This document shows, piece by piece, positions 6,934 through 12,445 of a stretch of DNA of 13,378 bases. Position 1 is the stretch's first letter. Each line of letters begins with the position of its first letter. Where the stretch lies: contig JAZUKN010000040.1 of NCBI GenBank assembly GCA_045643285.1, positions 1 to 13,378 of the forward strand, given 5' to 3'. This DNA is from UMGS1696 sp045643285. GTDB taxonomy: Bacteria > Bacillota > Clostridia > Oscillospirales > CAG-272. The notes below the pieces were generated by a model. It was not told the DNA's origin. It searched no databases and worked only from the letters and a program-made list of their open reading frames with translations. Made by a program: the position numbers and the translations under genes.

Positions 6934-6963
6934 AAACCGGAAGCCAAAAACTTCCGGTTTTTT
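6934..6963. terminator. Strong terminator after the SLH gene
   Basis: AAACCGGAAG (6934-6943) and CTTCCGGTTT (6951-6960) form a perfect 10-bp stem with a 7-base loop, followed by a T run to 6963. It lies 17 bases after the SLH stop and 27 bases from the ruvB stop. On the minus strand the tail TTTATTTTG is weaker but may also serve ruvB. Confidence 0.9.
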
Positions 6964-6990
6964 GTTTACTTTTTTGAAAAGAGATGAAAC

Positions 6991-8061
6991 TTATTCGTCT
7001 ATTGAGATCTGCTCGTTCGGTAAGATGTCGGACGGAGTGAAATGCTCGACGTACGGAATGCCGAGATGTTCATATCCTGCGCGTGTTACCATGCGTCCTC
7101 TCAGCGTGCGTGCGAGGAAACCGATCTGCAACAGATACGGCTCGCATACGTCTTCGAGCGTGATAGCTTCTTCGCCGATCGTTGCGGCGAGTGCTTCAAG
7201 TCCGACGGGACCGCCGTTATAAAAGCGGATGATCGTCTCAAGCATTTTTCTGTCGATGTTGTCGAGTCCCAGCTCGTCTATTTCCATCATTTTAAGCGAT
7301 TCCTGCGCGTGACGGAGCGTGATGCGTCCGTTGCCCATGACCTGTGCGTAGTCGCGGACGCGCTTTAAGAGCCGGTTTGCGATTCTCGGAGTACCGCGTG
7401 ACCGGCTTGCGATCTCCAGTGCCGCGTCTTCATCTATCGGTACGTCGAGGATAGAAGCAGAGCGTTTTACAATTGTAGAAAGTTCTTCCGGCGTGTAAAG
7501 CTCGAGCTTCATCTGTACGCCGAAACGGTCGCGGAGCGGGGTTGAGAGCTGTCCTGCTCTTGTCGTCGCCCCGATCAGCGTAAAGTGAGCGAGCGGCAGA
7601 TGTATCGAACGCGCCGCAGGACCTTTGCCGATGACAAAATCGAGCGCGAAGTCCTCCATGGCAGGATAGAGAATTTCTTCGATAGTACGCGGCATACGGT
7701 GTATCTCGTCGATGAAGAGGACGTCGCCCTCTTCGAGATTTGTCAGCATAGCGGCGAGGTCACCGCGCTTCGCTATTGCAGGACCGGACGTGATGTGCAG
7801 GTTCGCGCCCATTTCGTTTGCGATGATCGCGGAGAGCGTGGTTTTGCCGAGCCCGGGAGGACCGTAAAGAAGAACGTGGTCGATCTGTTCTCCGCGGAGC
7901 TTTGCCGCGCTGAGCAGGATTTTTAAGTTGTCCTTTGCTTTCTCCTGTCCGATGTAGTCTTCAAGCGCACGCGGACGGAGAGAATTTTCGTTTTCGTTGT
8001 CCTCCGACGAAAAATTCGAGGACATTATTCTGCTTTCAAAATCAAATTCGTTTGAATCCAT
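6991..8061 (-). CDS. ruvB: Holliday junction branch migration ATPase RuvB
   Basis: RuvB (356 residues) is the hexameric AAA+ motor that RuvA loads on Holliday junctions during recombinational repair. The sequence shows RPRALEDYIGQ (29-39), Walker A GPPGLGKT (67-74), Walker B with DEIH (118-121), the RuvB signature GATTRAG (164-170), the arginine-finger segment PLRDRFG (175-181), and a C-terminal winged-helix domain with GGPVGLEALA and GFLARTLRGR. The length is normal, with a slightly long acidic N-terminal lead. The start follows GAGGT by five bases, and that ribosome binding site overlaps the ruvA stop codon, which suggests translational coupling. Confidence 0.98.
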   Translation of the reverse strand: MDSNEFDFESRIMSSNFSSEDNENENSLRPRALEDYIGQEKAKDNLKILLSAAKLRGEQIDHVLLYGPPGLGKTTLSAIIANEMGANLHITSGPAIAKRGDLAAMLTNLEEGDVLFIDEIHRMPRTIEEILYPAMEDFALDFVIGKGPAARSIHLPLAHFTLIGATTRAGQLSTPLRDRFGVQMKLELYTPEELSTIVKRSASILDVPIDEDAALEIASRSRGTPRIANRLLKRVRDYAQVMGNGRITLRHAQESLKMMEIDELGLDNIDRKMLETIIRFYNGGPVGLEALAATIGEEAITLEDVCEPYLLQIGFLARTLRGRMVTRAGYEHLGIPYVEHFTPSDILPNEQISIDE

Positions 8062-8069
8062 AATTTACC

Positions 8070-8720
8070 TCAATTCTTCATCAGTACGGCGAGAGACGCT
8101 TTTATTATATCTTCGACTTCGGCGGAAAGATCAACGTTCTTCATAGTCGCGGCGATCTCCGAACGCGAGTAGCCGAGTGCGGTCAGAGCGTCGCGTACAT
8201 CGGCGAGCTTTGCGCTGTCCTCGGACTTTGACGGTGCGGCGGACGATTTGTCCGGGCTGTCGTACGCGGCAGTCGGGTAGAGCTTTTCTACCTTGTCTTT
8301 CAGCTCAAGCGTTATTCTTGCCGCAGTTTTCGGACCGATTCCGGGCGCGCGTGCGATAGATTTCGAGTCGCCGAGCAACACGGACGACGCAAGAGCGCGC
8401 GGCGTGAACGTGGCGAGCAGGGACATCGCGGCTTTCGGTCCTATTCCCGATACCGTGATGAGCAGGCGGAACATCTTTATTTCCTCGCGCGTTGTGAAGC
8501 CGAACAGCTCGACTCCGTCCTCGCGCACCGCCATGTGGGTGTAGAGACGGACATATTCTCCTTCAAGCCGCTCGCCGTCCGGTGAAAAACGCGCCTCGGG
8601 AAGTGCGGATATAGTGTTTCCGCTGACCGTTACCGCATATCCGACGCCGGAACATTCGATGATGACAACGCCGTTCTCACGGTCTGTGTCGAAAATCTTT
8701 CCGTACAGTGTCTCAATCAT
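8070..8720 (-). CDS. ruvA: Holliday junction binding protein RuvA
   Basis: RuvA (216 residues) tetramers hold the four-way junction in a planar form and recruit RuvB. The N-terminal OB domain (about 1-75) is followed by two helix-hairpin-helix motifs, SGIGPKAA (91-98) and PGIGPKTA (126-133). An acidic and Ser-rich flexible linker (about 151-168) leads to the C-terminal three-helix domain that contacts RuvB (about 170-216). The OB domain carries a short extra loop near residues 44-54. The stop lies eight bases before ruvB, and the start overlaps the end of the upstream DUF951 gene by eight bases. No ruvC is present in the window, which is common in Firmicutes, where RecU can do the cutting. 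Confidence 0.97.
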   Translation of the reverse strand: MIETLYGKIFDTDRENGVVIIECSGVGYAVTVSGNTISALPEARFSPDGERLEGEYVRLYTHMAVREDGVELFGFTTREEIKMFRLLITVSGIGPKAAMSLLATFTPRALASSVLLGDSKSIARAPGIGPKTAARITLELKDKVEKLYPTAAYDSPDKSSAAPSKSEDSAKLADVRDALTALGYSRSEIAATMKNVDLSAEVEDIIKASLAVLMKN

Positions 8721-8934
8721 TACCCGTGTCCTCCGTTTGTGCCGATTCGTTTATGTGAACTTTCTTTATTGCTTTTTCGAGCTTTTCGCGCGGCAGAGTA
8801 AGATCACGTCCGCATCCCTTGCAGATAATGCGAACATCGCTTCCCGTGCGGACAACTTCAAACAAAACAGAGCCGCAGGGGTGCTTTTTCTTCATTTCAA
8901 GCGTGTCGCCGACCGAAAAACGCGGTATCACCAT
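8713..8934 (-). CDS. DUF951 family small protein (YyzM-like)
   Basis: The 73-residue protein matches the DUF951 pattern: VGDTLEMKKKHPCGS, then VRIICKGCGRDLTLPREKLEKAIKKV. Cysteines 20, 38 and 41 suggest a small metal or nucleic-acid binding beta-barrel; the function is not known. The last ~14 residues are a polar tail beyond the usual end. GGAGG at 8946-8950 precedes the start by 11 bases. It is the first gene of the operon and overlaps the ruvA start by eight bases, so it should be co-expressed with ruvAB. Confidence 0.9.
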   Translation of the reverse strand: MVIPRFSVGDTLEMKKKHPCGSVLFEVVRTGSDVRIICKGCGRDLTLPREKLEKAIKKVHINESAQTEDTGND

Positions 8935-8976
8935 TTTGTCCGCCGCCTCCGTGAGTTCACATAATATTCTACAGTA

Positions 8977-9005
8977 ATTATAGCAGAAAACCGCCGTTTT
9001 GTAAA
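8977..9005 (-). promoter_or_regulatory. Promoter of the DUF951-ruvA-ruvB operon
   Basis: On the minus strand, TTTACA (9000-9005), a 17-base spacer and TATAAT (8977-8982) form a good housekeeping promoter with a start near 8970. No LexA-type box (GAAC-N4-GTTC) is visible near it, so SOS control is not supported here. The spacer contains the motif CGCCGTTT (8992-8999). Confidence 0.8.
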
Positions 9006-9024
9006 GCGAAACAGCACGCGAAAA

Positions 9025-9050
9025 TCGCCGTTTCTATTGCAAATCGGCGA
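9025..9050. promoter_or_regulatory. Inverted repeat over the -35 of the TSUP promoter
   Basis: TCGCCGTTT (9025-9033) and AAATCGGCGA (9041-9050) are inverted copies with one bulged base and seven bases between. The right arm overlaps the -35 box of the plus-strand promoter. A third CGCCGTTT lies at 8992-8999 inside the divergent promoter. It could be an operator shared by both directions, but no regulator can be named. Confidence 0.4.
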
Positions 9051-9065
9051 AAAATGGTATAAAAT
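9037..9065 (+). promoter_or_regulatory. Likely promoter of the TSUP transporter gene
   Basis: TTGCAA (9037-9042), a 17-base spacer and TAAAAT (9060-9065) give a start near 9072 and a short leader of about 23 bases. The -35 departs from consensus at one base. Confidence 0.6.
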
Positions 9066-9094
9066 ACGCTTGACTGAAGAAAGCTGGCGAAAAA

Positions 9095-9871
9095 ATGATA
9101 GCAGGATATGAAATATGGAAGATAATTATAATATGCGTGGGAGTGTTTCTGTCGGGTTTTGTTGACGCGATAGGCGGAGGCGGCGGACTGATCTCGCTTC
9201 CGATGTACTTTATTGCAGGACTGCCGACACATTTTGCGCTCGGAACGAATAAGCTCTCGTCGTGCATCGGGACGACCGCGTCGACTGTACGGTATCTCAA
9301 AAACGGATATGTGAATCTGAAACTTGCCGTTCCGAGTGCCGCGCTTGCGATAATCGGCTCACATTTCGGAACGAAGCTCCAACTATCCCTCGACGCGGAT
9401 ATTCTCAAATATATTCTGATAGTCGTACTTGTTGCGGTGGCTGTCGTGATGGTCTTCAAGCCGGAGCTTTCCGAAACAACCGGAGTGATACCGCCGCTCA
9501 GACAGGCTGTGATCGTTCTTGCGGCGTCGTTCGTTATCGGGATGTACGACGGCTTCTACGGACCGGGATCGGGTACGTTCTTCCTCCTCGCGTTTTGTAA
9601 GCTCGCAAAGCTCGACTTGCGGACTGCGGCAGGGAACGTCAAGGTCGTGAATCTTGCGTCAAATATCGGCGCGCTCGTCACGTCGATACTTGCCGGAAAG
9701 GTGATATTCGTCATCGGGATAATTGCAGGGGTGTTCTCGTTCGCCGGACATTTCGTCGGCTCGGGCGTGATGATAAAGAACGGCTCAAGGGCGGTAGTAC
9801 CGGTGATATTTACGGTACTTGGGCTGTTGTTCGTAAAAATTGTCCTTGAGCTTTTCGGTATTTCGTTTTAA
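9095..9871 (+). CDS. TSUP (TauE/SafE, YfcA-like) family membrane transporter
   Basis: The 258-residue protein is very hydrophobic, with about seven to eight membrane segments, and shows the two-fold internal repeat of the TSUP family (PF01925). The first half has GFVDAIGGGGGLISLP (21-36) followed by ALGTNKLSSCIGTTAS (48-63). The second half has GMYDGFYGPGSGTFF (149-163) followed by AAGNVKVVNLASNIGAL (178-194). Family members move small anions such as sulfite, sulfonates or organosulfur compounds; the substrate cannot be read from the sequence, and no sulfur-metabolism gene is adjacent. The ribosome binding site is weak (GAAGAAAG about 11 bases before the ATG), but the start fits the first membrane segment. 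It is a single gene, divergent from the ruvAB operon and closed by its own terminator. Confidence 0.9.
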   Translation: MIAGYEIWKIIIICVGVFLSGFVDAIGGGGGLISLPMYFIAGLPTHFALGTNKLSSCIGTTASTVRYLKNGYVNLKLAVPSAALAIIGSHFGTKLQLSLDADILKYILIVVLVAVAVVMVFKPELSETTGVIPPLRQAVIVLAASFVIGMYDGFYGPGSGTFFLLAFCKLAKLDLRTAAGNVKVVNLASNIGALVTSILAGKVIFVIGIIAGVFSFAGHFVGSGVMIKNGSRAVVPVIFTVLGLLFVKIVLELFGISF

Positions 9872-9891
9872 TTAAAGTCAAAATACTATAT

Positions 9892-9937
9892 AAATCGGGT
9901 TACGTTTCAAAAAGCGAGTCCGATTTTTTGTTTTTTT
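9892..9937 (+). terminator. Terminator after the TSUP gene
   Basis: AAATCGG (9892-9898) pairs with CCGATTT (9920-9926) across a 21-base loop that can itself fold weakly (CGTTT/AAAGCG). It is followed by two T runs reaching 9937. Confidence 0.7.
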
Positions 9938-10022
9938 GAAAAAGTGAGAAAAAACGTGATTTCGTGAGAAAAACTGAGCTTTTGCCATGCTAACGGACTG
10001 TAGTCGGCTGAAATCAACCGAG
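9938..10022. other. AT-rich spacer before the ctsR promoter
   Basis: I see no gene. Two copies of GTGAGAAAAA (9944-9953 and 9964-9973) are exactly 20 bp apart, close to two helical turns. An imperfect palindrome CGG-C-TGA-AA-TCA-A-CCG occupies 10005-10020, next to the first CtsR box. Either could be a protein site or upstream promoter DNA. Confidence 0.4.
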
Positions 10023-10055
10023 TTTGACTTTCTTTGACTTTGACCTTTTCTGACT
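10023..10055. promoter_or_regulatory. CtsR operators, upstream pair
   Basis: The CtsR consensus is two heptads AGTCAAA or GGTCAAA three bases apart. On the opposite strand, TTTGACT-TTC-TTTGACT (10023-10039) is an exact match. It runs into a second box TTTGACC-TTT-TCTGACT (10039-10055) with one departure. The second box covers the -35 hexamer and part of the spacer, so CtsR binding would block RNA polymerase. Confidence 0.85.
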
Positions 10056-10068
10056 TTTGCGATATAAT
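10040..10068 (+). promoter_or_regulatory. Heat-shock promoter of ctsR-mcsA-mcsB-clpC
   Basis: TTGACC (10040-10045), a 17-base spacer and TATAAT (10063-10068) give a start near 10075 and a leader of about 85 bases. CtsR boxes lie on both sides of the -10, as expected for autoregulated class III heat-shock genes. Confidence 0.85.
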
Positions 10069-10078
10069 ACAGTCACAA

Positions 10079-10095
10079 GGTCAGAAAAGGTCAGA
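10079..10095. promoter_or_regulatory. CtsR operator, downstream box in opposite orientation
   Basis: GGTCAGA-AAA-GGTCAGA (10079-10095) fits the heptad-N3-heptad layout with one departure per heptad (G for A at the sixth base). It lies just past the predicted transcription start. Its core (10080-10093) is an exact inverted copy of 10041-10054. Confidence 0.75.
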
Positions 10096-10159
10096 CGATT
10101 GCAGGCGAAACAAGCGGCTTGACCGAAATAATGAATAAACCGGAATGGGGAGGACGAAA

Positions 10160-10612
10160 ATGGTACTGTCGGATATGATAGCCGGAATGATAGAAGAAAT
10201 GCTGAACGAGGGCGGCGGACAGACGGAAGTGAGACGGAACGATCTCGCGTCGCGTCTCGGATGCGTGCCGAGCCAGATAAACTACGTTATAACGTCGCGG
10301 TTCACGCCGGAGAGAGGATATACGATCGAATCGAGGCGAGGCGGCGGAGGCTATATCAGAATAGTGCGCGTGCCGATGACAAAGGACGAATATCTGATGC
10401 ACGTCTTCCACGCAGTCGGAGATACGCTCAGCGAAAACGAGAGCCGCGCGTTTCTCAACAATCTGTACGAACACGGAATCGTCTCGGAGAGGGAAGCCGC
10501 GATGTGCGCGCATATAATGAGTACGGCGGCGACGGAAAAATGTCCGCCTGTACTGAGAGACGAAATGCGGGCTGACATGATGCGTCGGCTCTGCATGAGC
10601 TTGATGATGTAA
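10160..10612 (+). CDS. ctsR: CtsR, repressor of class III heat-shock genes
   Basis: CtsR (150 residues, normal length) is a dimeric winged-helix repressor of clp genes that lets go of DNA on heating. The ATG at 10160 follows GGGGAGG by six bases; an earlier in-frame ATG at 10145 sits just before that site and is rejected. The N-terminal half holds the helix-turn-helix, with RRNDLASRLGCVPSQINYVI at 25-44. The glycine-rich wing RRGGGGYIRI (59-68) enters the minor groove and acts as the temperature sensor in the family; its arginines are targets of McsB in studied species. The C-terminal half (about 75-150) is the dimerisation domain. Its own promoter carries three CtsR boxes, so autoregulation is expected. 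mcsA follows after 24 bases. Confidence 0.97.
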   Translation: MVLSDMIAGMIEEMLNEGGGQTEVRRNDLASRLGCVPSQINYVITSRFTPERGYTIESRRGGGGYIRIVRVPMTKDEYLMHVFHAVGDTLSENESRAFLNNLYEHGIVSEREAAMCAHIMSTAATEKCPPVLRDEMRADMMRRLCMSLMM

Positions 10613-10636
10613 ATAAACAAAACGGAGGTATTTATT

Positions 10637-11188
10637 ATGCTTTGCGAAAGATGCAATAAGAATGAAGCAACGTACTATTATCACGAAAACAACAACGGAA
10701 AAAAGAAAACATACCGCCTCTGCGCGGACTGTGCGGCAGAGCTTGAAAAGAGCGGAGAGATCGAATCCGTGAACGTGGATAAGATCTTCGATTCGTTCTT
10801 CGGTGATTTTGATACACCGTTCACACAAATGAATAAGCTCATCTCCGGTTTCTTCGGAGAGGGCGGCGGTCTTCTCGCCTCCCGTCAGCCGGAAAGAGCG
10901 AAGAAATGCCCGACGTGCGGTATGACGCTCGATGAATTTGCCGAGAACGGCATGGCAGGATGCCCCGATTGCTATACGGCATTCGGTAAAGAGCTTGAAC
11001 CGACTATCACACGCATCCAAGGGAAAAACAGGCACGTCGGCAGAGTGCAGTCGGGATTCTCGAAGAAGATCGAAGAAAGACGGAAGATCGACGCACTCGA
11101 AGCCGAGAGACGGGAAGCCGTAAAGAACGAAAACTACGAACGTGCCGCCGAGATCAGAGACGAATTAAAGCGTCTCCGCGGAGAATGA
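10637..11188 (+). CDS. mcsA: McsA, activator of the protein-arginine kinase McsB
   Basis: McsA (183 residues) is a zinc-binding partner that activates McsB. Four CxxC pairs are present: C3/C6, C29/C32, C91/C94 (CPTC) and C109/C112 (CPDC), consistent with two zinc sites. The stretch between them (about 45-85) is rich in Phe and Gly. The C-terminus (about 148-183) is a UVR motif, a short helical hairpin shared with UvrB/UvrC and some Clp proteins, with NYERAAEIRDELKRL as its second half. GGAGG lies eight bases before the start. The mcsB start follows 31 bases after the stop. Confidence 0.97.
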   Translation: MLCERCNKNEATYYYHENNNGKKKTYRLCADCAAELEKSGEIESVNVDKIFDSFFGDFDTPFTQMNKLISGFFGEGGGLLASRQPERAKKCPTCGMTLDEFAENGMAGCPDCYTAFGKELEPTITRIQGKNRHVGRVQSGFSKKIEERRKIDALEAERREAVKNENYERAAEIRDELKRLRGE

Positions 11189-11219
11189 CGGCAGGGAAAC
11201 GACGGAAGGAGAAAACGCT

Positions 11220-12218
11220 ATGTGGTATAACAGTATGGGAAAAGACAGCGACGTTGTGCTTTCGACGAGAGTACGCCTTGCGAGAAACCTCGCGGGCTAT
11301 CCGTTCCCCGGAAGAATGACGGACGCGCAGAGACGCGAAGTCAGCGACAAAGTCAAGGCGGTATTCACGGGAGACGGCTGGGAAAAAGTTGAGTTTGAGT
11401 CCCTCACCCCGTCTGAGAGAGCGTCGATGCTTGAAAAACACCTCGTCAGCCGCGAATTTGTCACGGACGCAGGCACGAGAACACTTATAAAGAACGAAGA
11501 AAAATCGGTTTACATCATGACGCCCGAAGAAGACCACCTCAGAATACAGTCGGTCGTCGCAGGACTTGACATCGACAGCGCGGTAAAGGCGGCGTTTGAC
11601 GTGGAAGAGACTGCCGACAAATCGCTCGACTTTGCGTTCAGCGAGCAGTACGGCTATGTCACGCACTGCCCGACGAATCTTGGTACGGGAATGCGCCTGT
11701 CGGTGATGATGTTCCTACCGGCATACACCGAAGCCGACGCTATGTTCGACCTCTCGAATCAGCTCTCGAGACTCGGTATGACGGTTCGCGGAATGCACGG
11801 CGAAGGATCGGGCGCGGCGGCGTATCTCTATCAGATTTCGAACCAGACGACGCTCGGCGTAAGTGAAGAAGAGATCGCAAAAAAGCTCGGAAAGATAGTC
11901 GGTGAGATCATCGAAAACGAGCGTAAGCTCAGAAAAAATCTTCCCGAAAGCCGAAAAAACGCGCTCGCGGAAACGGCACGCCGCGACTACGGCATCCTGA
12001 TGTACGCCGGATATCTCTCGTCGCGTGAGCTTGTGAAAATGTACGCCGAAATGCGTTACGCCGCCGTTCTCGGACTGTCGGGAGTGCCTACAGGCAAGCT
12101 CGACGAAATGCTCATCCGTTCGCTTCCGAATACTGTGGCTGCCGAGAACGGTGCGGCAGACGACGCGGACACAAGAGACAAAGCGAGAGCGGAAACGGTA
12201 CGGAAAATACTCGCGTAA
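11220..12218 (+). CDS. mcsB: McsB, protein-arginine kinase
   Basis: McsB (332 residues) phosphorylates arginine side chains, marking proteins for ClpC-ClpP degradation and switching off CtsR. The phosphagen-kinase core is complete: STRVRLARN (15-23) for nucleotide phosphates, NEEKS (92-96) and EEDH (103-106) in the active-site segment, THCPTNLGTGMR with the conserved C150, and RGMHGEGS (190-197). The C-terminal helical domain ends with RDKARA (319-324), matching the RDxxRA motif through which phosphoarginine stimulates McsB in Bacillus subtilis. AAGGAG lies eight bases before the start. Length and motifs are normal, and nothing suggests loss of activity. Confidence 0.97.
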   Translation: MWYNSMGKDSDVVLSTRVRLARNLAGYPFPGRMTDAQRREVSDKVKAVFTGDGWEKVEFESLTPSERASMLEKHLVSREFVTDAGTRTLIKNEEKSVYIMTPEEDHLRIQSVVAGLDIDSAVKAAFDVEETADKSLDFAFSEQYGYVTHCPTNLGTGMRLSVMMFLPAYTEADAMFDLSNQLSRLGMTVRGMHGEGSGAAAYLYQISNQTTLGVSEEEIAKKLGKIVGEIIENERKLRKNLPESRKNALAETARRDYGILMYAGYLSSRELVKMYAEMRYAAVLGLSGVPTGKLDEMLIRSLPNTVAAENGAADDADTRDKARAETVRKILA

Positions 12219-12250
12219 GAATAACTTCGGCGAAGACGGCAAAATAATAG

Positions 12251-12284
12251 AAAAAGCGGCTTCTTTGATCATTCGGAGAAGCCG
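12251..12284 (-). terminator. Hairpin after mcsB with a T run on the minus strand
   Basis: CGGCTTCT (12257-12264) and AGAAGCCG (12277-12284) form a perfect 8-bp stem. Only in the minus-strand reading is it followed by T residues (complement of 12251-12255 and beyond). In the plus direction it is a stable mRNA hairpin without a T tract, so it would not stop the operon. It may protect or process the message between mcsB and clpC. Confidence 0.4.
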
Positions 12285-12315
12285 TTCGTATTCGGAAAAC
12301 AGAGTGATATGAAAA

Positions 12316-12365
12316 CCGACTCCTTCCGCCACGGCAAGCCGCGCCACCTCCCTCTGAGAGGGCGG
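12316..12365. repeat. Likely dispersed palindromic intergenic repeat
   Basis: The stretch starts CCGACTCCTTCCG. It then has the small hairpin CGGC-AA-GCCG (12332-12341) and a longer one, CCTCCCTC-TGA-GAGGGCGG (12347-12365, one mismatch). The wording and nested hairpins resemble short non-coding repeats I recall from intergenic regions of gut Clostridia genomes. This is from memory; only one copy is in the window. It is GC-rich compared with the flanking 12371-12400. Confidence 0.5.
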
Positions 12366-12407
12366 CGAAGCACAGTGAGTACAAATACTAAATATATTGC
12401 GAGTAGC

Positions 12408-12424
12408 ATCCGGAACAGCCGGAT
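12408..12424. promoter_or_regulatory. Inverted repeat just upstream of clpC
   Basis: ATCCGG-AACAG-CCGGAT is a perfect 6-bp inverted repeat ending eight bases before the clpC ribosome binding site. It could be a small mRNA hairpin or a protein site. I see no convincing promoter or CtsR box in 12219-12445, so clpC probably depends on the ctsR promoter. Confidence 0.35.
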
Positions 12425-12445
12425 TAAGAGAAGAGAGGACAGAAA

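Noticed and set aside
8951..9094. SOS (LexA) box in the ruvAB control region
   Set aside because: I looked for GAAC-N4-GTTC type sites near the promoter and found none.
10091..11035. 314-codon minus-strand frame opposite ctsR and mcsA
   Set aside because: It runs antisense to two well-supported genes and their leader and has no recognisable motifs.
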